NCBI RefSeq assembly: GCF_013141775.1
Contig: NZ_WHOB01000094.1
Coordinates: 1 to 64,000, forward strand
DNA from: Paenibacillus phytohabitans
Lineage (GTDB): Bacteria > Bacillota > Bacilli > Paenibacillales > Paenibacillaceae
DNA: 64,000 nt
Reading direction: 5' to 3'
Both the position numbers and the translations under genes were made by a program. The notes beneath the pieces were generated by a model. It ran no database searches. It was not told the DNA's origin and saw only the letters and a program-made list of their open reading frames with translations. Shown here in pieces: positions 33,800 through 42,252 of this stretch (positions are counted from its first letter, which is position 1; every line of letters starts with the position of its first letter).

Positions 33800-34035
33800 G
33801 GTTAATCCCCTTTTCCGGCGGATAGATGTCAGGAACAGCTGATGTCCCGCTTCCGCCTTCCAACCTAGAATAACTGTGCTTTGTAAACTGAAATTAAACT
33901 GTTAAATTTCCATTGATTTGTAATTCCCTATATAAGTTGGTTTGTATCCCTTTTCAACAAATGTTACAGTGATAGAAGCGGCAACTTCTGCCGTTCTAAG
34001 GATTCAAGGCATCTGGCGGGAAAGGAGTGCAAAGT

Positions 34036-35253
34036 TTGCGGGAGAACCTCGATAAGCAGCTGTCTTTCACCTCTCTTAAATGGTTCAACTTCTTCGTATA
34101 TGGAACGGTCGTCCTGTTCACCAGCTTCTTTCCGCTATATCTTCAGATCATGGGAATGAATAAGCTGGAGATCGGGAGCCTGATGTCGGTAGGTGCGCTC
34201 GTCTCTATTATTGCCAATCCCTTCTGGGGTATCTGGAGTGACCGTTATCAGAATATCCGGCGGATTGTCCTGGTCATGCTGACCGGCACGCTGGTCTTGT
34301 CCCAGCTAGTCTTTCAGGCGAATACATACGAGATGATATATATATCTATTCTGTTCTTCTACTTCTTCCAGGGGCCGCTGTTCGCCCAGAGCAATACCAT
34401 GATCCTCAGCTATATCGACGGTACCAGCCAGCGGTTCAGCTCATACCGGCTCTGGGGATCGTTAGGCTGGGCGTTTACTGCCATACTGGCCGGACCCGTG
34501 ATTGAATGGGCCGGTGTTTCCGTGCTGTCTTATCTCTTTGCAGCACTGCTGTGCGCGGCGATGATTGCGCTGATCGCTATGCCGAAGCTTGATCATTCGA
34601 TCGGAATCGCCCCCTTGCCATTCAGGGGACTGCGTCAGATCTTCTATAACCCGTTTTTCCTCTGCTTCATCCTCTTCGGCATTCTGGTCTCTATCCCGAA
34701 TACGATGAATAATACCTTTGTGTCACTGTACATCACAGAGCTGGGGGGAAGCAAGACCATGATTGGGCTGGCGGTGTTCCTCTCTTCCATTCTGGAGATG
34801 GGAGTGCTGCTCTTGTGCAACTACATTCTTAAACGTAAAATCTCTGTACTGCTGGCCTCTCTCACGTTCGTCAGCGCCCTGTTCTTCCTGCGCTGGTGGA
34901 TGATGGCCGATGCGACCACTCCACTACAGGTTGCCCTCATTCAGGTGCTGCACTGCATTACCTTCGGCGGATTCTTCTATGTCGGCACCCAGCTTACTAT
35001 GCTGCTTGTTCCAAGGGCTTACCGGTCCTCGGGACAAGCACTCTACACGCTTACGTGGAGCGGAATATCCGGCATCCTCGGCGGCGTGCTCGGCGGCTGG
35101 ATGTATCAGAACCTCGGAGTACAGACGATGTATCAGTCCGGTGCGCTCCTCGCCCTGTTCGGCACCATCGGCTTCGGCCTGATGTGGCTCTTCTTCATCC
35201 GCGGCGGCTACCGGCCTCCGGCTGATCCCGAAGACGGGGCGGCAGAGGAGTAG
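34036..35253 (+). CDS. MFS transporter
   Basis: 405 residues, about twelve hydrophobic helices, LacY/NupG-like MFS pattern (SLKWFNFFVYGTVVLFTSFFPL start, GIWSDRYQNIRR as the loop 2-3 motif A variant, SYRLWGSLGW in helix 5). The TTG start is preceded by AAAGGAG at eight bases. Divergent from the ABC exporter. Substrate unknown; the family includes sugar and nucleoside symporters. Confidence 0.88.
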   Translation: MRENLDKQLSFTSLKWFNFFVYGTVVLFTSFFPLYLQIMGMNKLEIGSLMSVGALVSIIANPFWGIWSDRYQNIRRIVLVMLTGTLVLSQLVFQANTYEMIYISILFFYFFQGPLFAQSNTMILSYIDGTSQRFSSYRLWGSLGWAFTAILAGPVIEWAGVSVLSYLFAALLCAAMIALIAMPKLDHSIGIAPLPFRGLRQIFYNPFFLCFILFGILVSIPNTMNNTFVSLYITELGGSKTMIGLAVFLSSILEMGVLLLCNYILKRKISVLLASLTFVSALFFLRWWMMADATTPLQVALIQVLHCITFGGFFYVGTQLTMLLVPRAYRSSGQALYTLTWSGISGILGGVLGGWMYQNLGVQTMYQSGALLALFGTIGFGLMWLFFIRGGYRPPADPEDGAAEE

Positions 35254-35301
35254 CGATGGACCAGAGGTGGGCGGGACCGTTCGATTCACAGCACACAGCA
35301 A

Positions 35302-35337
35302 ACAGGCTTGGCTTCCCGGACGGGAGGCCAAGCCTGT
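35302..35337. terminator. Bidirectional hairpin between the MFS gene and glnS
   Basis: ACAGGCTTGGC and GCCAAGCCTGT arms with an inner TCCCG/CGGGA stem; ends both convergent transcripts. T tracts are modest. Confidence 0.7.
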
Positions 35338-35354
35338 ATTCATTCATGGAGAGT

Positions 35355-37058
35355 CTAGCCTTGCTTGGGCTGGAAAGAGCTCTTCAGGGAAACCACCAGA
35401 TTGAATACCAGATGCTCCGGTGATGAATATTTACTGTCTACATTAAAGTAACCATGGCGGAAGAATTGGAACTTGTCCTGTGGCACGCTGTCCTTCAGGC
35501 CCGGTTCGACGAAGCCCTGGATGATCTCGATCGATTTCGGGTTAAGCTGATCCAGGAATGTAGGCTCCGGCTTGCTCTCAGCAGCTTCCAGACCTTCGAT
35601 TTCGGCTTCGGTCTCAGCCTCTTCGGCGGAGATCAGCGGCTCATAGAGGCGGAATTCCGCCGGTACCGCCTGGCTCGCATCGACCCAGTGCAGCGTTCCC
35701 TTGACCTTGCGTCCGGTGAATCCGCTGCCGCTCTTCGTTTCAGGATCATAGGTGCAGTGCAGCTCAATAACTTCTCCGTTCTCATCCTTGATGAACTCGT
35801 TGCACTTGATGAAGTAAGCATTCTTGAGCCGCACCTCGTTGCCGGGGAACAGGCGGAAATACTTATTCGGCGGAACCTCCATGAAGTCATCGCGTTCAAT
35901 ATAAATTTCACGGGAGAACGGAATCTGGCGGTTACCCATTTCCGGGTTCTCCACATTGTTCTCAATCTCGAAATACTCGGTTTCGCCCTCAGGATAATTC
36001 GTAATAACTACCTTCAGCGGCCGCAGCACAGCCATGGTCCGGGGTACCGTCAGCTTGAGGTCTTCACGGATGAAATGCTCCAGCATCTGCAGGTCTACGA
36101 GGCCCTGGCTCTTGGAAATGCCTGTCTCATGCACGAAGCTGCGGATCGCTTCGGGGGTATACCCGCGGCGGCGCAGTCCAGATATCGTCGGCATGCGGGG
36201 ATCATCCCAGCCGTCGACATGGCCTTCATCCACCAGCAGCTTCAGCTTGCGCTTACTGGTAACGGTCTGGGCCAGATTAAGGCGCCCGAATTCATATTGA
36301 TGCGGCGCAGCCGGCATCTCGCATTCTGCTACAACCCAGTCATAGAACGGGCGCTGATCCTCGAACTCCAGCGAACAGAGGGAGTGGGTAACATGCTCGA
36401 TCGCATCTTCGAGCGGATGCGCGAAGGTATACATCGGGTAGATGCACCATTCATCGCCTGTATTGTGGTGATGAGAGTGAGAAATTCGGTAAATGACCGG
36501 ATCGCGCAAATTGATATTCGGAGAGGACATATCGATTTTGGCGCGCAGCACCTTCTCGCCGTCCTTGAATTCGCCTGCCCGCATGCGGTGGAACAAGTCC
36601 AGGTTCTCATCGATACCGCGTTCACGGTAAGGACTGTTCTGTCCCGGCTCCGTCAGCGTTCCCCGGAATTCACGGATCTGCTCTGCCGTGAGATCATCGA
36701 CATAAGCTTTGCCCTTCTTGATCAGCAGTTCGGCCCGCTCATACATCTCCCCGAAATAATCCGAGGCGAAACGCAGCTCTTCCCATTCGTATCCGAGCCA
36801 CTTCACATCTTCCTGAATGGAGTTCACATACTCCGTGTCTTCCTTGACCGGATTGGTGTCATCGAATCTCAGATGGGTCTTGCCGCCGAATTCATCAGCC
36901 AGTGTAAAGTTAATCCAGATCGCCTTGGCATGTCCGATATGTAAATAACCGTTCGGCTCCGGCGGAAAGCGGGTGACCACTTCCTTAACCTTGCCCGAGC
37001 GGAGATCTTCGGTAATGACGTTCTTAATGAAATTGGAGGGTGTACCCTGGTTCTCCAC
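35355..37058 (-). CDS. glnS: Glutaminyl-tRNA synthetase
   Basis: Class I aminoacyl-tRNA synthetase charging tRNA-Gln. About 567 residues. HIGH motif in PNGYLHIGHAKAI, KMSKS equivalent in VTSKRKLKLL, GlnRS-type anticodon-binding beta barrels at the C terminus. The GTG start is chosen for its AAAGG at nine bases; a TTG three codons earlier touches that ribosome site. In Firmicutes GlnRS is often replaced by GatCAB, so a GlnS here is noteworthy but known in Paenibacillaceae. No T-box leader is visible in the 256-bp gap upstream. Confidence 0.93.
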   Translation of the reverse strand: MENQGTPSNFIKNVITEDLRSGKVKEVVTRFPPEPNGYLHIGHAKAIWINFTLADEFGGKTHLRFDDTNPVKEDTEYVNSIQEDVKWLGYEWEELRFASDYFGEMYERAELLIKKGKAYVDDLTAEQIREFRGTLTEPGQNSPYRERGIDENLDLFHRMRAGEFKDGEKVLRAKIDMSSPNINLRDPVIYRISHSHHHNTGDEWCIYPMYTFAHPLEDAIEHVTHSLCSLEFEDQRPFYDWVVAECEMPAAPHQYEFGRLNLAQTVTSKRKLKLLVDEGHVDGWDDPRMPTISGLRRRGYTPEAIRSFVHETGISKSQGLVDLQMLEHFIREDLKLTVPRTMAVLRPLKVVITNYPEGETEYFEIENNVENPEMGNRQIPFSREIYIERDDFMEVPPNKYFRLFPGNEVRLKNAYFIKCNEFIKDENGEVIELHCTYDPETKSGSGFTGRKVKGTLHWVDASQAVPAEFRLYEPLISAEEAETEAEIEGLEAAESKPEPTFLDQLNPKSIEIIQGFVEPGLKDSVPQDKFQFFRHGYFNVDSKYSSPEHLVFNLVVSLKSSFQPKQG

Positions 37059-37314
37059 AATGATCAACCTTTCGTTCTGTATTATTACTACTTCCTTGTA
37101 TAAACATGTTTCCTATTAATATACCCGTTAGGCAGGGAATGTTCAATAAAAGTTAAACAGAAACGGCATTCCTGTCCCTGATGTACAACGTATCTGTCCC
37201 GGTGAAGCTAAGGCGCCAATAAGATCCCGCAGCGATAAAACTGCATCTTTGACTTCTCTCCCGGCGATAGAGTAGCATGGATCATATAGGATTACCGAGA
37301 AGAGGAGGGTACCC

Positions 37315-37560
37315 ATGAAACCGATCAAACTGCCCAAAGAGCAGCGGGAATTGATCACCGAGAACATCCGCGCATACTTCGAAGCCGAACGCGGGGAAAC
37401 GATTGGCCATCTGGCAGCAGATAATCTGCTGGAGTTCTTCCTGAACGAGCTTGGGCCGGCTGTCTACAACGGGGCACTGAGTGACTGCCGGACACTGGCT
37501 TCACAGCGCATGCAGGCGCTGGAGGAAGATATCTACGCTCTGGAGTGGAAAAAGCGTTAG
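37315..37560 (+). CDS. DUF2164 family protein
   Basis: 81 residues, mostly helical, matching the DUF2164 pattern: IKLPKEQRELITENIRAYF, then LAADNLLEFFLNELGPAVYN. Function unknown. ATG with GAGGAGGG upstream. It precedes a GNAT gene by 40 bp on the same strand, so the two are likely co-transcribed. Confidence 0.85.
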   Translation: MKPIKLPKEQRELITENIRAYFEAERGETIGHLAADNLLEFFLNELGPAVYNGALSDCRTLASQRMQALEEDIYALEWKKR

Positions 37561-37600
37561 GGCAGAAGCTTATACCTTACGCCGCAGAGGGGGAAGCCGC

Positions 37601-38149
37601 ATGTTTAATTATGTCATTGATGAAGAGCTGAAGCTGAAGCTGCTTATGCCTGAGCATGCCCGCCATATGTACGCCCTAGTCGAGCGCTCGCGCCATCGGC
37701 TCAGGCAGTGGCTGCCTTGGGTGGACGGCGTAGCCGAGCAGGCCCACCTGACTACTTTCATCAAGAATGCCGTGAAGCAGGGCAGTGACAATGGCGGCTT
37801 CACGGCCGGACTGTGGGTCCGGGAGGAATTGGCCGGGATCATCGGGTATCACGAGATTGACTGGCATAACCGGTCTGTCGGTATCGGCTACTGGCTGGGT
37901 GAAGGCTATGAAGGCAACGGCTACATGACCAGCGCCTGCCGGGTATTCGTGGATTATGCCCTGCTGGAGCTGGAGCTCAACCGTGTAGAGATCCGCTGCG
38001 CCACGGGTAACACGGCAAGCAGGGCTATTCCCGAGCGGCTCGGATTCATCTTCGAAGGCGTGATCCGCGAGGCGGAGAAGCTGCCCGCAGGTTATGTGAA
38101 CCACGCAGTCTACGGTCTGCTGCGCAGCGAATGGAAGCTGCTGGGCTGA
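37601..38149 (+). CDS. RimJ/RimL-type GNAT acetyltransferase
   Basis: 182 residues; ATG with GAGGGGGAAG upstream. N-terminal HARHMYALVERSRHRLRQWLPWVD and GIGYWLGEGYEGNGYMTSA (acetyl-CoA loop E-G-x-G-Y) are characteristic of the RimJ/RimL/YdaF group that acetylates ribosomal proteins or other N termini. NTASRAIPERLGFIFEG is the motif B region. Confidence 0.87.
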   Translation: MFNYVIDEELKLKLLMPEHARHMYALVERSRHRLRQWLPWVDGVAEQAHLTTFIKNAVKQGSDNGGFTAGLWVREELAGIIGYHEIDWHNRSVGIGYWLGEGYEGNGYMTSACRVFVDYALLELELNRVEIRCATGNTASRAIPERLGFIFEGVIREAEKLPAGYVNHAVYGLLRSEWKLLG

Positions 38150-38209
38150 CAGCAAGGCAGCAGCAGGCATTAGGCAGCATGTTATTATGCACATTTATAC
38201 ACAGCATAA

Positions 38210-38253
38210 GCCAGAACCCCCGGAGGCATAACATAAGCCCCGGGGGTTCTGGC
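38210..38253. terminator. Bidirectional terminator
   Basis: GCCAGAACCCCCGG and CCGGGGGTTCTGGC arms (14 bp, perfect) between the convergent GNAT and MOSC genes. Confidence 0.8.
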
Positions 38254-38281
38254 GTACCGTCTTCCATGTTATTGCTCCGGT

Positions 38282-38926
38282 CTAATTCTCCGCTGCCGCA
38301 AGCCAGCCCCGGAATTTGTCCCGGATGCCGGCTGTGAGGCTGTCCAGCCCGGCTAGCTCGGCTAGTCCGGTCTTATCCTTGCGCCCGTGCTCCATTGAGT
38401 ACAGCACCTGCTTCACAGGGAAACTTCCCGCTCCGCTCTCCCGCTTAATAATCCGGTCACCGGATGCAACCCTGCCTTCACGCAGCACGCGGAAATAGAA
38501 CCCGCTGTAACCGGTGGACAGCACCCGCGCAGGCATATCCGCCGGTCCATGCTTCTGCGAGAGCTTGAAGCAGGGGAAGCGCGGCTGGCTTACCTGGAGC
38601 AGTGCCGTACCAATCTCAAAGACATCCCCGATGCACACCTCGGTCTCCAGAAGTCCGCTCACTGTGATATTCTCACCGAATGCGGAGTAGTCCAGCTTCC
38701 GTCCAAGCAGCTCTTCCCAGTAGGCATAATGCTCAACCGGATAGACGCAGACGGCCTTGTCGGGGCCCCCGTGGTTTACCAGATCCGCTTGCCCGTCCCC
38801 GTCGAAGCCTTCAGCATGAAGCTCCAGCGGGCCGGTGACCGGCAGCTTGTAGATTCCCGTTTCCAGCGGTTTGCCGCGGTAATCCACGGTCTTCGGCTTG
38901 CCTACATTAAGTGAGACGACTTCCAT
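38282..38926 (-). CDS. MOSC domain protein (YiiM-like)
   Basis: 214 residues; the ATG seven bases after AGGAGG is preferred over one two codons earlier. MOSC core with GFDGDGQADLVNHGGPDKAV and the conserved Cys in QPRFPCFKL; family members bind molybdenum cofactor and transfer sulfur or reduce N-hydroxylated bases (YiiM). C-terminal three-alpha region present. Last gene of a probable MFS-GNAT-MOSC operon (11-bp gap). Another molybdenum-related gene in a window that also has moaA. Confidence 0.87.
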   Translation of the reverse strand: MEVVSLNVGKPKTVDYRGKPLETGIYKLPVTGPLELHAEGFDGDGQADLVNHGGPDKAVCVYPVEHYAYWEELLGRKLDYSAFGENITVSGLLETEVCIGDVFEIGTALLQVSQPRFPCFKLSQKHGPADMPARVLSTGYSGFYFRVLREGRVASGDRIIKRESGAGSFPVKQVLYSMEHGRKDKTGLAELAGLDSLTAGIRDKFRGWLAAAEN

Positions 38927-38937
38927 CTTCATTCCTC

Positions 38938-39441
38938 CTAGTCCAGCATGCAGCTCATGAATACCTCATCTACATATCGTCCGCCCAGATAGAACTCCTC
39001 CCGCAGCCGTCCCTCCTCCTCGAATCCGCATTTGCGGTAGAACGAGAGTGCCGGTGTATTGCAGGAGAGCACACGCAGGCGCAGCTTACGGATTCCATTC
39101 TCTGCGGCATGGCGCTTGATCTCTGCAATCAGCCGGCTGCCTACACCCAGGCGCTGAAAGCGCGGATGTACGGCAATATTAACCTCGCATACATGGCGGT
39201 TGCTCTCCATTCCGCTGGGACAGCCGAAGCCGACATACCCGCATAGCTCCCCGTCCTGCAAGGCTACAAGCTGGGACCCGGGCGGTGCATGCAGCAGATA
39301 ATCCTCCCGGGAGCGCCACATCAGCGGACCGGGTGTTGTCTCCTCTGTCCAGATCATATTATCGAGAATGATCAGCTCACGGGCATCCCTGATTTCAGAG
39401 GGACGGATGGTGAAAGCCGAATCCCTGTTTAGTTGTTGCAT
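38938..39441 (-). CDS. GNAT family N-acetyltransferase
   Basis: 167 residues; VNIAVHPRFQRLGVGSRLIAEI is the acetyl-CoA motif (R-x-x-G-x-G), CNTPALSFYRKCGFEEEGRLREEFYLGG is motif B and the C-terminal strand. Resembles PhnO/YhhY-type small-molecule acetyltransferases. Middle gene of an apparent three-gene minus-strand operon. Confidence 0.86.
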   Translation of the reverse strand: MQQLNRDSAFTIRPSEIRDARELIILDNMIWTEETTPGPLMWRSREDYLLHAPPGSQLVALQDGELCGYVGFGCPSGMESNRHVCEVNIAVHPRFQRLGVGSRLIAEIKRHAAENGIRKLRLRVLSCNTPALSFYRKCGFEEEGRLREEFYLGGRYVDEVFMSCMLD

Positions 39442-39502
39442 AGCTTCTACACCCCTTGCCTTGCTAAGCAGATAATAAAAGGATTAGTTACAGCGCAGCC
39501 GT

Positions 39503-40720
39503 TTATACAGTATTACCCCGGAGCTTCACGCTCCCGCGGTTAACGTAGGCATGGACCGCGAAGAATCCCACGGACAGAACCGCCATCCCGCAGGCCAGCC
39601 AGCCTGTCGGCGCAAGGCCGCCTCTGTCGAATTGAATCCCCATCAGATACGGGCCGATAACCCGGCCGACCGCGCCGATACCGCCGCTAAGCCCGAGATA
39701 GAAGGGCGCACTGCGCTGGGCATGCTCCGAGATGAAGGATGGCATGGCCGGAGAGATCAGCATCTCCCCCAGTGTAGCCAGCACCATCGCCAGCAGCATG
39801 CCCGGGTAGCTCGGCATGAACAGTATAACCGCATACCCGCCCAGATAGAATACGGCGCTTGCGGTCATCTGCGCAGTAGAAGTCCCTGCGAACCAGCGTT
39901 TGATCAGACTGACCAGCGGCTGCGCGGCAAAGATAAGTACGCCGTTCAGCGTCCAGAGGAAGCCGTATAACTGCTTCGACCAGCCTTCTGAAATAATAAA
40001 CGGCGATACTCCGGTATTCCAGATCGAATTGCCGATCAGCAGAAACATCGAACCAATAGCCATGTACAGATAAATCCGCGTATGCCTCAGCAGCTTCCAG
40101 CCCGACGCTTCCCCCTGCGGGTGTTTCTTCTGTATTGTCTCATGGGACGGCGACGGTGCTGTCCCCACCCTGCGCAGATAGACAAAGAAGAATCCGGCAA
40201 ACACCGCCGAAGTCACACCGTTCAGCACAAAGCTCAGCATATAATTGCCCAGGAATCCGCTCAGTGCGGTACCCAGTGCTACCCCGATATTGTTCGAGAC
40301 ATAGACAATATTGAACAGCTCTCCGCGCTGCTCCGCGAACCGGAAGCCGATAAAGGCCTGAATAGCCGGGAGAGACAGGGAGTTGAACAAACCCATCAGG
40401 CCCATAACTATAATGAATATACTCCAGCTGCCGCTCGCCCATGGAAGAGCAAACAGGGTCAGCGCGTTCATCGCCAGTGCTCCGACAATCAGGCGGTTTA
40501 CCCCTACCTTGTGATACAAAGATCCGCCCAGCAATTGCCCGGCAATCCCCCCGAGGGATTGGACCAGCAGAACAATTCCCGCATCTTTCATACTGCGTCC
40601 CAGCTCATCAAATACATACATCGTAACCAGCGGCCACATCAGCGCGCTGCCGGTTGCATTAATGAGACTGGAAATCAAGAACACTTTGACTTCCTTCGGA
40701 TAGGCCTGCAAAAATCTCAT
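39503..40720 (-). CDS. MFS transporter (drug/multidrug-type)
   Basis: 405 residues from ATG (MRFLQAYPKEVKVFLISSL); an upstream in-frame stretch exists but has no better ribosome site. About twelve helices; helix 2 and loop 2-3 carry LLGGSLYHKVGVNRLIV (motif A variant), EQRGELFNIVYVSNNIG in helix 5. Resembles YttB/MdtH-like exporters. Heads the operon with a GNAT and a MOSC protein, a combination that could serve detoxification; that is a guess. Confidence 0.87.
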   Translation of the reverse strand: MRFLQAYPKEVKVFLISSLINATGSALMWPLVTMYVFDELGRSMKDAGIVLLVQSLGGIAGQLLGGSLYHKVGVNRLIVGALAMNALTLFALPWASGSWSIFIIVMGLMGLFNSLSLPAIQAFIGFRFAEQRGELFNIVYVSNNIGVALGTALSGFLGNYMLSFVLNGVTSAVFAGFFFVYLRRVGTAPSPSHETIQKKHPQGEASGWKLLRHTRIYLYMAIGSMFLLIGNSIWNTGVSPFIISEGWSKQLYGFLWTLNGVLIFAAQPLVSLIKRWFAGTSTAQMTASAVFYLGGYAVILFMPSYPGMLLAMVLATLGEMLISPAMPSFISEHAQRSAPFYLGLSGGIGAVGRVIGPYLMGIQFDRGGLAPTGWLACGMAVLSVGFFAVHAYVNRGSVKLRGNTV

Positions 40721-40984
40721 AACTTGTCTTTCATCCCCTGTAACATAGGTGTCATTAATCCATCCAGTATCATCTGAAAATAGGATGAAGGGCAAGTTCT
40801 CGCGTTAACGCTTTATCGCATAGAACCATTGAATTTTCTGCTGCGAAATTCCGAATCACTTCCCGCCTGCCGTGCTATTTATATTCTATAACCGCAGCTT
40901 CTGCACGTAAAGAAAATAGGTGGATATGACCTGATTCGTTCCCCGCAGGCCGGGGTAATAGTGCATATGAAACACTCCCTATTT

Positions 40985-41041
40985 ATTCGCCGTGAATCCG
41001 ATTTCGTTCCCCCGAGTCGGATATGCACGGCGAATTTTGTT
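40985..41041 (+). terminator. Long bipartite hairpin followed by T-rich run
   Basis: ATTCGCCGTG/CACGGCGAAT outer stem and ATCCGA/TCGGAT inner stem, then TTTTGTTTT on the plus strand. No plus-strand gene precedes it closely, so it may belong to an unannotated small RNA or be a repeat element. Confidence 0.45.
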
Positions 41042-41075
41042 TTGCTCTGAAGTTATTCCAGGCAGAGCCGGGCTA

Positions 41076-41120
41076 ACAAAAAACACTCCCTGTTTCTCTG
41101 CGATTCCCAAAAACAGGGTG
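41076..41120 (-). terminator. Intrinsic terminator of the formate/nitrite channel gene
   Basis: Minus-strand CACCCTGTTT / AAACAGGGAGTG stem with one bulge, followed by TTTTTTG. About 65 bp past the stop. Confidence 0.75.
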
Positions 41121-41186
41121 CCGAGAAGCCAGGAAGTGCTGGGGCCAAACTATTGAACATGCCGGTCATTACCAGCGGATTTTGAA

Positions 41187-42014
41187 TTAAGCGTGTTTCT
41201 TCACACCTGCAGCGGAGATTCCTTCAACAGCCGTTACAGCTGCCGGCTCCTTACGCAGGTAAGCCATCCAGTAAGCCGCTGCGACGAAGATCGCGCCGCC
41301 CGTAAGATTGCCCAGCCATACCGGGGCAAAGTTGGCGAAGTACTGCGCCCACGTGAAATGTCCTTCGAAGATGGCAGCAGGGATAAGGAACATGTTAGCT
41401 ACAACGTGCTGGAAGCCGATGGCTACAAACGCCATTGTCGGGAACCAGATACCGAGGATTTTGCCGCTGAAATTATCTGCTCCATAGGAGAGCCACACTG
41501 CCAGCGCCACGAGCCAGTTACAGCCGATCCCGGAGATAAAGGCCTGCAGGAAGGTCGCATCAATCTTGTGCTCAGCCATACTCACCAGCTTCTCCAGATA
41601 CACCCCGTCCGATGTAAGGCCAACGACATGACCGAAGAAATAAGCAACGAACAAGGCACCTGCCAGGTTGCTGAGCGTAATCAGCACCAGGTTCTTAATC
41701 ACTTCCCAGAACGAAATCTTCTTCGCAATAAAAGCAAGCGGCACCGCCATCATGTTGCCTGTCAGCAGCTCGCCTCCGGCAAGCAGCACCAGTATCAGCC
41801 CTACCGGGAATACCGCAGCTCCGATGAAGTTAGCGATGGACCCCCACTCGGCAGGCGCACCGGCAATGACACGAATATCCAGCAAAAATCCGAGCGCGAT
41901 AAACGCTCCTCCCAGGAAACCAAGAATAAGTACAGTGCTGAGCGGATTGTGCGCTTTCTTGACTCCGTTCTCTACCGTTACTTCGGCGATCCCCTGCGGT
42001 TTGTTATAAGCCAT
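41187..42014 (-). CDS. Formate/nitrite transporter (FocA/NirC family)
   Basis: 275 residues, six helices, pentameric channel family moving formate, nitrite or hydrosulfide. The pore histidine is in GFQHVVANMFLIP (about residue 205) and the N-terminal gating region contains GAFIALGF. The ATG has AAGGGGATAGG upstream. Two FNR-type palindromes lie 55-90 bp upstream. Formate is plausible given fhs nearby, nitrite equally so; the sequence does not decide. Confidence 0.92.
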   Translation of the reverse strand: MAYNKPQGIAEVTVENGVKKAHNPLSTVLILGFLGGAFIALGFLLDIRVIAGAPAEWGSIANFIGAAVFPVGLILVLLAGGELLTGNMMAVPLAFIAKKISFWEVIKNLVLITLSNLAGALFVAYFFGHVVGLTSDGVYLEKLVSMAEHKIDATFLQAFISGIGCNWLVALAVWLSYGADNFSGKILGIWFPTMAFVAIGFQHVVANMFLIPAAIFEGHFTWAQYFANFAPVWLGNLTGGAIFVAAAYWMAYLRKEPAAVTAVEGISAAGVKKHA

Positions 42015-42066
42015 GATTCCTATCCCCTTCTAATTACTTAAAATTTGTTCCTTTATGCCATTGTAA

Positions 42067-42102
42067 CGTGATCACAATCACATTAACGTGATAAAAATCA
42101 CT
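42067..42102 (-). promoter_or_regulatory. Two FNR-type boxes upstream of the formate/nitrite channel gene
   Basis: GTGA-N6-TCAC occurs twice, at 42068-42081 (CGTGATCACAATCACA) and 42088-42101 (CGTGATAAAAATCACT), centres 20 bp apart. The Bacillus Fnr consensus is TGTGA-N6-TCACA. Implies induction under oxygen limitation. Confidence 0.7.
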
Positions 42103-42210
42103 CTCAGAAAACCTAAGTGAAAGTTTTCACTGACATGTCAAATTTACCATAAAAGGTTAGGCGGCGGAATATTTTTCTCATTCGGACCCGGAATTAATAC
42201 TTAAAACCAT

Positions 42211-42236
42211 AAAAAAAGGAGCCCTTAACGGGCCCC
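42211..42236 (-). terminator. Intrinsic terminator of the NADH oxidase-type gene
   Basis: Minus-strand GGGGCCC / GGGCTCC stem (one wobble) with a five-base loop, followed by seven T residues; 17 bp past the stop. Confidence 0.8.
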
Positions 42237-42252
42237 GGCGAAATCTGGGGGT

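Larger units (their letters stand above)
40721..41186. other. Intergenic region with two hairpin structures
   Basis: 466 bp with no supported gene. It holds a long hairpin (40985-41041) and the terminator of the formate/nitrite channel gene. The short string AAACACTCCCT occurs twice (from 40970 and 41081) beside each hairpin. Confidence 0.5.

Noticed and set aside
37059..37314. T-box leader for glnS
   Set aside because: No T-box consensus or specifier stem is visible, and the gap is short.
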